Below are positions 1 to 8,379 of a DNA stretch of 64,000 nt, piece by piece. Both the position numbers and the translations under genes were made by a program. Location: assembly GCF_017349295.1 (NCBI RefSeq), contig NZ_JAFMPK010000025.1, positions 1 through 64,000 on the forward strand, read 5' to 3'. This stretch comes from Myceligenerans salitolerans. Lineage in GTDB: Bacteria > Actinomycetota > Actinomycetes > Actinomycetales > Cellulomonadaceae. The notes beneath the pieces were generated by a model, which ran no database searches, was not told the DNA's origin, and saw nothing but the letters and a program-made list of their open reading frames with translations. The number at the start of each line of letters is the position of its first letter. Within the stretch, counting starts at the first letter, position 1.

Positions 1-24
1 GGAGGCCGCCTGGGTGTGGGTCAC
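1..24 (-). CDS. Possible 5' end of next gene in sugar operon (partial)
   Basis: A GTG codon at 22-24 (read on the minus strand) follows an AAGG-containing ribosome-binding-like stretch after the permease stop codon at 35-37. It opens a frame of eight codons before the window ends. Its position directly downstream of an ABC sugar permease suggests another operon member such as a glycosidase, but nothing in eight residues identifies it. Confidence 0.3.
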
Positions 25-34
25 GGTCGCCCTT

Positions 35-862
35 TCAGTCCTTGACGGCGCCGGCGGTCACGCCCGCCGTCACGAAGCGCTGCGCGACGACGAGCAGGAC
101 CGCCGCCGGTACGGACGCGACGACGGCGGTCGCCATGATCGCGTTCCACTGCGTCGTGTTGTTGCCGATGTACTGGTAGATCCCGAGCGTGATCGGGACG
201 AGGTCGCCGTTGCGGTCGAGGGTCGAGGCGAAGATGAAGTCCGACCAGGCCCACAGGAACGCGAACAGCGAGACCGTGAGGGTCGCGTTGCGGCTCAGCG
301 GCAGGACGACCGAGACGAACGTGCGCCAGGCGTTCGCGCCGTCGACCCGTGCCGCCTGCAGCAGCTCGCGCGGGATGCCCGCCATGAACGCCGTGTACAG
401 GAGCACGCCGAACGGGACGGCGATCGTCGAGTCGGCGACGATGAGCCCGCCGACGGTGTTGAGCAGCCCGAGCCGCACGTACACCGCGTAGAAGCCCATC
501 GCCATCACCACGCCGGGGATCATCTGGGCCACGAGCAGCAGGAAGTTGAGCGCGCCCCGCCCGGGCAGCCGCAGCTGCGCGACGGCGTAGCCGGCCGGCG
601 CGGCGATCGCGACGGTCAGGACCACGCAGCCGAGGCCCACCAGCAGGCTCGTCCCGAGGGCGGGCAGCTGCTGGGCGAGGACCGCCTCGTAGCCCTCCGT
701 GGTGGGTGCCCACGGGAACCAGTGCGGCGGGTCCGCCCGCAGGTCCGCGGTGCGGGTGAGGGAGACGTTGAACATCCAGTAGACGGGGAAGAGCATGACG
801 GCCGTGAAGAACACGCCGAGTGCGGTCTTCCACCCCGTCCTTCGTGACGGCGCGCGGTTCAT
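35..862 (-). CDS. Carbohydrate ABC transporter permease (MalG/CUT1 type)
   Basis: Inner-membrane permease of a CUT1 sugar importer, 275 aa. It starts with a short basic N-terminus and a first membrane segment at about residues 12-30, and has about six hydrophobic segments in all. The cytoplasmic EAA loop, which docks with the ATPase, is visible as QAARVDGANAWRTFVSVVLP. The ATG at 862 overlaps the stop of the upstream permease gene as ATGA, so translation is probably coupled. The longer frame reaching back to 1534 lies wholly inside that other permease gene and is not used. No ATPase gene is present here, so the importer probably uses a shared MsmK/UgpC-type ATPase, as is common in actinobacteria. 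The substrate cannot be read from the sequence. Confidence 0.9.
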   Translation of the reverse strand: MNRAPSRRTGWKTALGVFFTAVMLFPVYWMFNVSLTRTADLRADPPHWFPWAPTTEGYEAVLAQQLPALGTSLLVGLGCVVLTVAIAAPAGYAVAQLRLPGRGALNFLLLVAQMIPGVVMAMGFYAVYVRLGLLNTVGGLIVADSTIAVPFGVLLYTAFMAGIPRELLQAARVDGANAWRTFVSVVLPLSRNATLTVSLFAFLWAWSDFIFASTLDRNGDLVPITLGIYQYIGNNTTQWNAIMATAVVASVPAAVLLVVAQRFVTAGVTAGAVKD

Positions 863-1824
863 GACTCCTCCTGGCGGCGCTGGAGCTGCAGGTGCAGGAA
901 CCCGAACACGAGGGCGACGACGATCAGCACGTTGCCGACGGCGGCCGCGGGGGAGAAGTCCGGCTGCCCGGTGCCGAACGCCTCGCGGTAGGACCAGATG
1001 GCGAGTGTGGTCGAGGAGTCGCCGGGCCCGCCCGTGGTCATCACCCAGATGACGTCCACGACCTTGAGCGTGTAGATCAGGCCGAGCAGCAGCGTGATCG
1101 CCGAGACGGGGCGCAGCAGCGGGAACGTGACGCTCCAGAACTGCCGCCACGGGCCCGCGCCGTCGAGCGATGCCGCCTCGTACACGTCGCCCGGGATGCT
1201 CTGCAGCCCCGAGTGCAGGATGACCAGGTTGAACGGGATGCCGAGCCAGATGTTCGCGACGGTGACGGCGAGCAGGGCGGTGCCGGGCGACGTCAGCCAG
1301 TTGATCTGCGGCACCCCGAACGCGCCGAGCGCGGAGTTGACGATGCCGTTCTCGCTGCTGAGCATCCATGCCCAGGTCGACGCCGAGACGATGAGCGGCA
1401 GGAGCCACGGCACCAGGAACATCGCCCGCAGGAGCGGCGAGAGCCGGAAACCCGACCGGAAGAAGACCGCGAGCGCCAGCCCGATCGCGTACTGGAACAG
1501 GATCGAGGCGAAGGTGAAGACGGCGGTGTTCCACAGGGCCGTCGGGAACGTCGAGGAGGTGAACACCTCGACGTACTTGTCGAACCCGACGAACTCGGCG
1601 TCGCCCTGCACGAACGCACGGATGGTGTAGTCGTGCACGGACAGGTCGACGTTCCGCCAGAGCGGGTAGGCGTAGAACAGGGTCAGGTAGACGATCAGCG
1701 GTGCGGCAAAGCCGACGGCGGTCCAGGGGGTCGCTGACGTGCCGTGCCGGCGCCGCGGCCGCCGCGGCACGGGGCGGGCACCGGGGGGTGCGTCCGCGGC
1801 GGCCGGGGCCTCGGTGGTGGTCAT
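859..1824 (-). CDS. Carbohydrate ABC transporter permease (MalF/CUT1 type)
   Basis: Membrane permease of the same sugar importer, 321 aa. After a proline- and arginine-rich cytoplasmic leader (about 35 residues) come about six membrane segments, the first beginning WTAVGFAAPLIVYLTLFY. The EAA loop reads DVYEAASLDGAGPWRQFWSV. The ATG at 1824 is preceded by GAGGAA at a normal ribosome-binding distance. The gene lies 89 bp downstream of the binding-protein gene and overlaps the second permease by 4 bp, giving the usual order of binding protein, MalF-like, MalG-like. It should form the transmembrane heterodimer with the 35-862 product. Confidence 0.92.
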   Translation of the reverse strand: MTTTEAPAAADAPPGARPVPRRPRRRHGTSATPWTAVGFAAPLIVYLTLFYAYPLWRNVDLSVHDYTIRAFVQGDAEFVGFDKYVEVFTSSTFPTALWNTAVFTFASILFQYAIGLALAVFFRSGFRLSPLLRAMFLVPWLLPLIVSASTWAWMLSSENGIVNSALGAFGVPQINWLTSPGTALLAVTVANIWLGIPFNLVILHSGLQSIPGDVYEAASLDGAGPWRQFWSVTFPLLRPVSAITLLLGLIYTLKVVDVIWVMTTGGPGDSSTTLAIWSYREAFGTGQPDFSPAAAVGNVLIVVALVFGFLHLQLQRRQEES

Positions 1825-1913
1825 CACGGGATTCCTCGCTCGGTTGCGGTCGGTCGGCTCGCGGGCGTGCCGGACGCGCGGGTGTGCCCGCGCATCCGGC
1901 GCGCCCGGTGCGT

Positions 1914-3176
1914 TCAGCTGGTCGCGGCCTCGGCGTCGGCCTGGGCCTTCGCCAGTGCGTCGGCGGGCGTCTCGGCGCCGGACAGGGCGTTCTGGACGGC
2001 GGTCCAGAGGGCCTCGCTGATCTTCGGGTAGTCGGTGCCCAGGTCGTCGCTGGTGCGGCCCTTCGCGTTGCGCACGGCCTCGACCCACGGTTGGAGGTCC
2101 GGGTTCTCCTTCAGGAGGGCGTCCTGGCCCTCGGCGGTGGGCGGGATGTAGTACGCGAAGGTGTTCGCGGTCTCCACCAGGCCCTCGGGCGTGGTCATGC
2201 ACTCGGCGATCTGGCGGGTGACGTCGTAGCGGGCGGCGTCGTCCTGGACGGGGGCGACGATGAACTCGCCGCCGGTGGGGGCGGGCGCGACGCCGCCGTC
2301 GCGTGCGGGGAGCTGGACGAGACCCGTCTCGAAGCTCGCCTCGGCCGCGCTGTTCACCTGCCACGTGCCGTTCTCGGCGAACGCGAAGTCGCCGGTGAGG
2401 AACTCCTCCCACACGGTGTTCTGGGAGTTGTTGATCACCGAGTCAGGGGCGTAGCCGTCGTCGAGCCAGCCGGTCCACAGCTCGAGGGCCTCGACCGCCT
2501 CGGGGGAGTCGAGCTCGCGCAGGTCGGCGCCCGCGCCCCAGAACCAGGGCAGGAACTGGAAGGAGCCTTCCTCGGTGCCGATGCCCGCGAAGGTGATGCC
2601 CTTGTGCCCGGCGTCGGTGACCTCGCCGAGAGCCGCGGTGAGGGACTCCCAGTCCGTGATCGAGGCCGGGTCGACGCCGGCGTCGTCGAGGACCTCGGCG
2701 TTGTAGTAGAGGGACAGCGTGTTGGCGCCGATGGGGATGCCGTACGTCTCGCCGTCGACGACGCCCGCGGCGAGCAGGTTCTCGTCGATGGCGGAGGTGT
2801 CGAGGCCGAGCTCCGCGACGGTGGTGAGCATGCCCGTGTCCGCGAGGGTGGAGACCGCGGGGTTGTCCAGCAGCATGACGTCGGGCGACGTGCCCTCCTG
2901 GGCCGCGAGCAGCGCCTGGTTCGTCAGGGCGGTGGTGTCGTAGGCGGTGCGTTCGATCGTGACGCCGGCGTCCTCGCCGCAGGCCTGGACGCGTCCGGCC
3001 CAGTCGGAGCCCTCCTCGTGCTGGGGGTAGGGATCCCACCACGTGTAGGTGCCGCCGGCGGCGTTCTCGCCGGGAGCGTCGTCGCCGGCCGAGCAGGCGG
3101 CCAGGCCGCCGGCGACGGCGAGGACGGCCAGGCCGGCCGTGAACGGGCGGGCGGTGCCGCGCTTCGGGTTGTACAT
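1914..3176 (-). CDS. Sugar ABC transporter substrate-binding lipoprotein
   Basis: Extracellular solute-binding protein (family 1, SBP_bac_1 type), 420 aa. It captures a sugar outside the cell and delivers it to the two permeases encoded downstream. The N-terminus has a basic start, a hydrophobic core and the lipobox LAAC with the lipidated cysteine at residue 28. The mature part contains typical family phrases such as DVMLLDNP, YGIPIGANTLSLYYN and GAGADLR. The ATG at 3176 has a strong AAGGAGG Shine-Dalgarno; the upstream in-frame codons to 3227 add a non-signal stretch and are rejected. A LacI-type operator sits 125 bp upstream. The substrate is unknown, though the LacI neighbour suggests a plant-derived oligosaccharide. 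Confidence 0.93.
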   Translation of the reverse strand: MYNPKRGTARPFTAGLAVLAVAGGLAACSAGDDAPGENAAGGTYTWWDPYPQHEEGSDWAGRVQACGEDAGVTIERTAYDTTALTNQALLAAQEGTSPDVMLLDNPAVSTLADTGMLTTVAELGLDTSAIDENLLAAGVVDGETYGIPIGANTLSLYYNAEVLDDAGVDPASITDWESLTAALGEVTDAGHKGITFAGIGTEEGSFQFLPWFWGAGADLRELDSPEAVEALELWTGWLDDGYAPDSVINNSQNTVWEEFLTGDFAFAENGTWQVNSAAEASFETGLVQLPARDGGVAPAPTGGEFIVAPVQDDAARYDVTRQIAECMTTPEGLVETANTFAYYIPPTAEGQDALLKENPDLQPWVEAVRNAKGRTSDDLGTDYPKISEALWTAVQNALSGAETPADALAKAQADAEAATS

Positions 3177-3300
3177 GGGTGTTCCTCCTTGAACAGTGGT
3201 CGTGCATGGTGATGCGGTCGAGGGCATCGATCCGGTGGTCGGCCCCCGGTTGTGCCTCGGCGCGGTGCGTGGGCGCCGACACGGTGGGTGAGCGACGCCG

Positions 3301-3322
3301 ATGGTGTGAGCGTTAACACCAT
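3301..3322. promoter_or_regulatory. LacI-type operator upstream of the sugar importer
   Basis: A 22-bp near-perfect dyad centred on the CG step at 3311/3312. The arms are ATGGTGT and ACACCAT, and nine of eleven pairs match. The core TGTGAGCGTTAACA has the central CG that LacI-family proteins contact. It lies between the repressor gene (stop at 3367) and the binding-protein gene, so it probably controls the importer operon. Confidence 0.7.
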
Positions 3323-3366
3323 GTGGGCGCCGACGTCCCGTCGCCGTGCTGTCGGCGTGCCGGAGG

Positions 3367-4398
3367 TCAGCCGGGCGCTCGCGCCGGCGGCGTGCCGGTG
3401 CTTCCGCGGTCGACGAGCTCGGGTGAGACGAACCGGACCACGTACGGGTCGTCCGGTGCGATCTCGCCCTCGATGCGGCGCACGAGCTGGCGCACGGCCA
3501 TGCGGCCGAGCCGGTCCGGTGCGCTCTCGACCGCCGTGTAGTGCAGGGAGAACGTGCTGGCGAACTCCTCCGAGTACCGTCCGACGACCGACAGGTCGCG
3601 GGGCGCGGCCAACCCGCGCTCGTGCAGCACGCTCGGCAGCGCCGCCGCGGCCGCCTCGTTGTTGAGGATCAGGCCGGTGGCGTCCGGGTGGGTGTCGAGG
3701 ACTGCGGCCAGGTCGCGGCCGATCTCGGGCTGGCGCGAGGAGCCGAACGTCGCGTGCAGCGTGACGCCGCGCGCCCGCGCCGCCTCCTGGGCGGCACCCT
3801 GCAGGCGCCACACGTAGGCACCGCCGCGTTCGACGACGTGCTCGGGCTGGGACACGAGGATCAGCTCGCGGTGCCCGAGCCGGAACAGGTGGTCGACCAT
3901 GAGCCGGCCGGCCTCCTCGAAGTCGAGGTCGAAGACGTCGACCCCGGTGCAGTCGCCCGGCAGGCCGACCAGTGCCCCCGGCTGAGGCGCGGTCCGCAGC
4001 ACGGGGAGCCGGTCGTCCTCGTGGGCGACGTTGAGCAGGACGACGCCGTCGACCATCCGCGAGTCGCTCATGCGGCGCAGGGCGCGGGTGCCGTCCTCCT
4101 CGGTGGAGAGCAGGATGTCGTAGCCCAGCTCGCGGGCCGTGTTCGAGACGCCCAGCATGTACTGCAGCATCGCGGGCGCGAACTCGTCCTCCAGGAAGCG
4201 GGCCAGCAGGCCGATCACCATGGTCTGCGACGTCGCCAGCGCCCGCGCTCCCGCGTTGGGCGTGTAGCCGAGCTCGCGGACGGCGGCCTCGACCCGCAGG
4301 CGCGCCCGGTCGGAGATGGCGCGTTTGCCGGACAGCGCGTACGACACCGTGCTGCGGGACACGCCCGCTGCCCGTGCGACGTCACCGATGTTGACCAC
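3367..4398 (-). CDS. LacI-family transcriptional repressor
   Basis: DNA-binding regulator of 343 aa. The N-terminal LacI helix-turn-helix reads NIGDVARAAGVSRSTVSYAL, followed by the hinge helix NAGARAL. A periplasmic-binding-protein-like effector domain of about 270 residues makes up the rest. I chose the GTG at 4398, which has GAGGAGG just upstream and puts the helix-turn-helix at residue 2. An upstream ATG-like start at 4479 would place the coding region across two operator palindromes. It is transcribed toward the sugar importer and is the obvious candidate for its sugar-responsive repressor. The identical 14-mers around its start (4418-4448) suggest that it, or another LacI-type protein, also controls this promoter. 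Confidence 0.92.
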   Translation of the reverse strand: MVNIGDVARAAGVSRSTVSYALSGKRAISDRARLRVEAAVRELGYTPNAGARALATSQTMVIGLLARFLEDEFAPAMLQYMLGVSNTARELGYDILLSTEEDGTRALRRMSDSRMVDGVVLLNVAHEDDRLPVLRTAPQPGALVGLPGDCTGVDVFDLDFEEAGRLMVDHLFRLGHRELILVSQPEHVVERGGAYVWRLQGAAQEAARARGVTLHATFGSSRQPEIGRDLAAVLDTHPDATGLILNNEAAAAALPSVLHERGLAAPRDLSVVGRYSEEFASTFSLHYTAVESAPDRLGRMAVRQLVRRIEGEIAPDDPYVVRFVSPELVDRGSTGTPPARAPG

Positions 4399-4417
4399 GG
4401 CCGCCTCCTCGCGTCGG

Positions 4418-4431
4418 TGTGAACCGGTTCG
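4418..4431 (+). promoter_or_regulatory. Operator copy 1, TGTGAACCGGTTCG
   Basis: First of three identical 14-mers containing the perfect palindrome GAACCGGTTC with a central CG, the pattern bound by LacI-family repressors. It lies 19 bp upstream of the LacI-family start codon. Confidence 0.6.
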
Positions 4432-4434
4432 GGT

Positions 4435-4448
4435 TGTGAACCGGTTCG
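4435..4448 (+). promoter_or_regulatory. Operator copy 2, TGTGAACCGGTTCG
   Basis: Second identical 14-mer in the same orientation, spaced 17 bp from copy 1, so the two sites lie on nearby faces of the helix. It is the likely autoregulatory partner site. Confidence 0.6.
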
Positions 4449-4566
4449 CACCTAACCACACCGCCGACGGCGGAGGCAAGTGCCGAGGCCGGGAAAATGC
4501 CGGGATATCGGTGCGGCCGTCGGCCGATGCGGGGGCGAGGTCGTCATCGGCGGCCTGGATCTGTGT

Positions 4567-4580
4567 CGAACCGGTTCACA
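4567..4580 (-). promoter_or_regulatory. Operator copy 3, TGTGAACCGGTTCG (inverted)
   Basis: Third identical 14-mer, in the opposite orientation, lying immediately beyond the stop codon of the SorC-family gene. It is about 120-135 bp from copies 1 and 2, a distance compatible with DNA looping. Confidence 0.55.
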
Positions 4581-4581
4581 A

Positions 4582-5553
4582 TCACCGGCTCGCGGACCGT
4601 GCCGGCTTCCGCATCAGGCGGGCGGCGGTGCGCTCGTCGAGCACCAGGTCCGTGACGACGCCCGCAGCGAGGGCCGCGCGCAGCGCGGGCACCTTGTTGT
4701 CCCCGGCGACCGCGCACAGCCGCCGGGGGATCCGGCGCAGCTGCCGCGGGGTGGGTCCGGTGGCCCGTGCGTTGATCGGGATGTCCTGGTAGCTGCCGTC
4801 GGCCCGGAGGAACACCGTGCACACGTCACCGACCACGCCCTCGGCGCGCAGCAGTTCCGTGTCCCGCGGCTCGAGGTAGCCGGCCGCGTACACGTGCGAC
4901 GGCAGGCCACCGGACACCGTCGCACCCACCGAGAACAGGGCGATGTCGATCCGGGACTGGACGTCGAGCACGCGTCGCACGGAACGCTCCCGCCACATCG
5001 CCTCCTTGGTGGCGGCGTAGTCGAAGAACGCCGGCACCGGGAAGTGGTGCACGTGCGCGTCGAACGCCGCGCCGAACCCGGCCACGAGGTCTCCCGCGTA
5101 GGAGACGCCGGACGTCCGCGTGTTGGCCGCCCCGTTGAGCTGCACGATCTCGGAGCCACGCGTCGGCTTGCCCGGCAGGTGGCCCGCGATGGCGGCGAGA
5201 GTGGTGCCCCACGCGATCCCGAGCACCATCTCCGAGTCGAACCAGCGCGCCACCAGCCGCGCCGTGGCCATCGCCACCTGGTCCAGGCGGTCCGGCAGGC
5301 CCGCCGTGTCCGGCACGGGCACCACGTACGCGGCCACCCCGAACGTGGTGGCGATGTGCTGGCCCAGGCTCGGCGCCCGGGAATGGGCGGGCCGGAGGGT
5401 GATCTCCACGATCCCCTCGTCCCGTGCACGTTTGAGCAACCGCGAGACCGTCGACCGCGACGTGTGCAGGTGCTTGGCGATGGCCTCCATCTTCGCGTCC
5501 TGCAGGTAGTACATGGTCGCCGCGGTGACCAGGTCCCGCTCGCGGTTCGGCAT
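4582..5553 (-). CDS. SorC/DeoR-family sugar-responsive transcriptional regulator
   Basis: Regulator of 323 aa. An N-terminal helix-turn-helix (KMEAIAKHLHTSRSTVSRLL, residues about 20-40) is followed by a SorC-type sugar-phosphate-binding domain with phrases such as LGIAWGTTL, EIVQLNGA and SVGATVSGG. SorC-family proteins usually bind phosphorylated sugars or polyols. The ATG at 5553 follows AAGGGAG. The gene is divergent from glpD-glpF-glpK and shares a 181-bp intergenic region that carries two TTGCACG repeats, so it most likely controls the glycerol operon with glycerol-3-phosphate or a related phosphate as effector. That role is inferred from position. Confidence 0.88.
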   Translation of the reverse strand: MPNRERDLVTAATMYYLQDAKMEAIAKHLHTSRSTVSRLLKRARDEGIVEITLRPAHSRAPSLGQHIATTFGVAAYVVPVPDTAGLPDRLDQVAMATARLVARWFDSEMVLGIAWGTTLAAIAGHLPGKPTRGSEIVQLNGAANTRTSGVSYAGDLVAGFGAAFDAHVHHFPVPAFFDYAATKEAMWRERSVRRVLDVQSRIDIALFSVGATVSGGLPSHVYAAGYLEPRDTELLRAEGVVGDVCTVFLRADGSYQDIPINARATGPTPRQLRRIPRRLCAVAGDNKVPALRAALAAGVVTDLVLDERTAARLMRKPARSASR

Positions 5554-5606
5554 GTCCGACTCCCTTCGGCCCGTGCCCCTCGGCGCCCGGTGCCCCGCAC
5601 GCATTT

Positions 5607-5621
5607 TTGCACGTTCGTGCA
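5607..5621 (+). promoter_or_regulatory. Candidate SorC operator, repeat 1
   Basis: TTGCACGTTCGTGCA contains the dyad TGCACG-TT-CGTGCA. It is one of two near-identical 15-mers in the sorC-glpD intergenic region, with starts 21 bp apart (two helical turns). Confidence 0.5.
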
Positions 5622-5627
5622 CATCGC

Positions 5628-5642
5628 TTGCACGTCCGTGCC
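5628..5642 (+). promoter_or_regulatory. Candidate SorC operator, repeat 2
   Basis: TTGCACGTCCGTGCC differs from repeat 1 at two positions and starts exactly 21 bp downstream. This is a plausible tandem binding site for the divergent SorC-family regulator. Confidence 0.5.
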
Positions 5643-5734
5643 TGGCGAGGTGTGCTGTTGGTCCGGCACCCCCGCCGGCAAGGCCCGGCACAAGCGCGGT
5701 ACATCCCCGCGAAAAGCGATCGGAAGGGAACGGC

Positions 5735-7480
5735 ATGGTCACCACCCGTCTCACCACGGAGTCGCGGACCCGGGCGCTCGCCGCGCTCGAGCGGTCCGCC
5801 GAGCCCGGCGGCACGCTGGACGTCCTGGTGATCGGCGGTGGCGTGACCGGCGCCGGCATCGCGCTCGACGCCGCGACGCGCGGCCTGACCACCGCGATGG
5901 TCGAGGCCCAGGACTGGGGCTCGGGCACCTCCGGCCGCAGCAGCAAGCTCGTCCACGGCGGTCTCCGCTACCTGCAGATGCTCGACTTCCACCTGGTCCG
6001 TGAGGCGCTCACCGAGCGCGACCTGCTCCTCAAGGAACTCGCCCCCCACCTCGTGCGCCCCGTCCCGTTCCTCTACCCCCTGGAGCACCGGGTGTGGGAG
6101 CGGGCCTACGTCGGAGCCGGCATCGCCCTCTACGACACCCTCGCCACGATCGGCCGGGGCCGCCGTGCCATGCCGTGGCACCGGCACCTGTCCCGCCGCC
6201 GGCTCGCCGAGAGGTTCCCCGACCTCGCCCACGACGCCGCCGTGGGCGCCGTCCAGTACTGGGACGCCTCCGTCGACGACGCGCGGCTCGTCACCACCCT
6301 CGTCCGGACCGCCGCCGGCCACGGAGCGCACGCCGCCTCCCGCACGCAGGTCGTCGACCTCACCAAGGACGCCGAGGGCACCGTGGACGGCGCCGTCGTG
6401 GTGGACCTCGAGACCGGCCGGGAGATCGCGGTCCGGGCCCGGCACGTCATCAACGCCACCGGCGTGTGGACCGAGGACACCGAAGCGCTCGCGGGAGACC
6501 AGGGCGGGTTGCGGGTGCTGGCGTCCAAGGGCGTCCACGTGGTGGTGCCGCGGGACCGGATCCGGGGCGAGGCGGGCCTGATCCTGCAGACGCCGGTATC
6601 GGTGCTGTTCGTCATCCCGTGGTCCCGGTACTGGATCCTCGGCACCACGGACACGCCGTGGGAACTCGACCCCACCCACCCCGTGGCCACCGCCGCCGAC
6701 GTCGACTACGTGCTCGACCAGGCCAACTCGGTGCTGTCCAGTGCGCTGGGCCGCGAGGACGTCGTCGGAACCTATGCCGGGCTGCGTCCGCTGCTGCAGC
6801 CGGGCACCAAGGAGGGCACCAGCTCGGCCAAGGTCTCCCGTGAGCACACGGTCGCCTCGCCCACGCCCGGGCTGACCGTGGTCGCCGGCGGGAAGCTGAC
6901 GACGTACCGCGTGATGGCCAAGGACGCGGTCGACTTCGCGCTCGGGGACGGCGCGGCGGCGCGGCCCGGCATCACCCACGAGATCCCGTTGCTCGGTGCC
7001 GAAGGGCTGGAGAGCGCACGGGAGGACGCCGCCGGCTGGGCGCGACGGTACGGGTGGACCACGGCGATGGTCGACCACCTGCTGCACCGGTACGGCGCCA
7101 GCCTCCTCGAGATCGTCGAGCTGTGCCGGGCCGACCCGTCACTCGCCCGCCCGCTCGCCCAGGCCCCGGCCTACCTGCGCGCCGAGGTGCACTACGCCGT
7201 GAGCCACGAGGGCGCGCTCCACCTGGAGGACGTCCTCGCGCACCGGACGCGGCTCGTCTACGAGGTGCCCGACGGCGCCCTCGCGGCCGCCGGCGAGATC
7301 GCCGCCGTCGTCGCCCCGCTGCTGGGCTGGGACGACGCCGCCCGGGACGCCGAGCTCGAGGCCTACACCGCACGGGTCCGGGCGGAGACCGCCGCCGCGG
7401 GCGAACCGGACGACGCGGCGGCCGCCGCCGTCCGCGGCCGTGCGGAGGACGTCGCGCCGATGCGGCCGCTGCGTACCTGA
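5735..7480 (+). CDS. glpD: Aerobic glycerol-3-phosphate dehydrogenase
   Basis: Membrane-associated FAD enzyme, 581 aa, that oxidises glycerol-3-phosphate to dihydroxyacetone phosphate and passes electrons to quinone. The FAD dinucleotide motif GGGVTGAG begins at residue 34. It is followed by the GlpD signature around GSGTSGRSSKLVHGGLRYL and a C-terminal DAO_C helical domain from about residue 400. The ATG at 5735 follows GGAAGGGAA; the open frame back to 5513 runs through the regulator's operators and coding region and is discarded. It is the first gene of the glpD-glpF-glpK cluster. The 3' tail is Ala- and Asp-rich and not conserved. Confidence 0.95.
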   Translation: MVTTRLTTESRTRALAALERSAEPGGTLDVLVIGGGVTGAGIALDAATRGLTTAMVEAQDWGSGTSGRSSKLVHGGLRYLQMLDFHLVREALTERDLLLKELAPHLVRPVPFLYPLEHRVWERAYVGAGIALYDTLATIGRGRRAMPWHRHLSRRRLAERFPDLAHDAAVGAVQYWDASVDDARLVTTLVRTAAGHGAHAASRTQVVDLTKDAEGTVDGAVVVDLETGREIAVRARHVINATGVWTEDTEALAGDQGGLRVLASKGVHVVVPRDRIRGEAGLILQTPVSVLFVIPWSRYWILGTTDTPWELDPTHPVATAADVDYVLDQANSVLSSALGREDVVGTYAGLRPLLQPGTKEGTSSAKVSREHTVASPTPGLTVVAGGKLTTYRVMAKDAVDFALGDGAAARPGITHEIPLLGAEGLESAREDAAGWARRYGWTTAMVDHLLHRYGASLLEIVELCRADPSLARPLAQAPAYLRAEVHYAVSHEGALHLEDVLAHRTRLVYEVPDGALAAAGEIAAVVAPLLGWDDAARDAELEAYTARVRAETAAAGEPDDAAAAAVRGRAEDVAPMRPLRT

Positions 7481-7558
7481 CACATCCTGAACCCGGACGA
7501 ACTCGCCACGCCGTGGCGCACCGACCGACAACGATGTCAACGAGAGGTGGTACCACCC

Positions 7559-8296
7559 ATGTCAACCATCCAGCTGTTCGTCACCGAGCTGCTCGGGACG
7601 ATGCTGCTCCTGCTGCTGGGCTGCAGCGTCGTCGCCAACGCCATCCTGCCCAGGACGAAGGGGGTGGGGGTCGGCTCCAGCTGGCTCCTCATCAACTTCG
7701 GCTGGGGGCTGGCGGTGTTCGCCGGCGTGTTCGTCGCCTTCAAGAGCGGCGCCCACATCAACCCCGCCGTCACCGTCGGTCTCCTGGCGAGCGGCGCCGA
7801 CGAGCTCGGGCCCGGCATCCCGGCCACGGCCGCCAACGCGGCCGTCTACATCACGGCCCAGCTGGCGGGCGCGGTCCTGGGCGCCGTCCTCACCTACCTC
7901 GCCTACAAGCGGCACTTCGACGAGGAGGCACCCGGGGCCACCAAGCTCGCGGTGTTCTCCACCGGTCCCGAGATCCGCTCGTACGGCTGGAACCTGGTGA
8001 CCGAGATCCTCGGCACGTTCGTGCTGGTGTTCGTGGTGCTGTCGTTCGCGAACTGGCCCGGTGACCTGGGTCCGCTGGCGGTGGCTCTGCTCGTGACCGG
8101 GATCGGCGCCAGCCTCGGCGGCCCGACCGGCTACGCCATCAACCCCGCGCGTGACCTCGGGCCGCGCATCGCCCATGCGATCCTGCCCATCAAGGGCAAG
8201 GGCGGCAGCGACTGGGCCTACGCCTGGGTCCCGGTGGTCGGGCCGCTCGTCGGCGGGGCCCTCGGCGGTCTGCTGGCCACCGCCGTAGCCTTCTGA
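7559..8296 (+). CDS. glpF: Glycerol uptake facilitator (MIP family)
   Basis: Aquaglyceroporin of 245 aa with about six membrane segments. Both pore-lining NPA boxes are present, as HINPAVTVG in the first half and AINPARDLGPR in the second; the Asp after the second box is typical of glycerol-conducting members. The ATG at 7559 follows GAGAGGTGG. It lies 78 bp after glpD and 83 bp before glpK, so glycerol entry, phosphorylation and oxidation are encoded together. Confidence 0.94.
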   Translation: MSTIQLFVTELLGTMLLLLLGCSVVANAILPRTKGVGVGSSWLLINFGWGLAVFAGVFVAFKSGAHINPAVTVGLLASGADELGPGIPATAANAAVYITAQLAGAVLGAVLTYLAYKRHFDEEAPGATKLAVFSTGPEIRSYGWNLVTEILGTFVLVFVVLSFANWPGDLGPLAVALLVTGIGASLGGPTGYAINPARDLGPRIAHAILPIKGKGGSDWAYAWVPVVGPLVGGALGGLLATAVAF

Positions 8297-8379
8297 ACAC
8301 CCGCAGGCCGTCCGAACGCACGAGGCAGTGAACCCCGTACGACGCAGTGAACGACGCACAACGAAGTGGATGGAGAACC

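Noticed and set aside
4399-4479. Earlier start for the LacI-family gene at 4479
   Set aside because: It would place 27 codons over two identical operator palindromes. The GTG at 4398 has GAGGAGG upstream and begins directly at the helix-turn-helix.
4826-7087. A 753-codon open frame on the minus strand across the SorC-glpD region
   Set aside because: It is antisense to glpD and out of frame with the regulator. Its translation is low-complexity Gly/Arg/Asp, and GlpD motifs on the plus strand are unmistakable.
8322-8360. Operator made of repeated ACGANGCAGTGAAC before glpK
   Set aside because: Only two imperfect direct copies, no dyad symmetry, and no link to a regulator.
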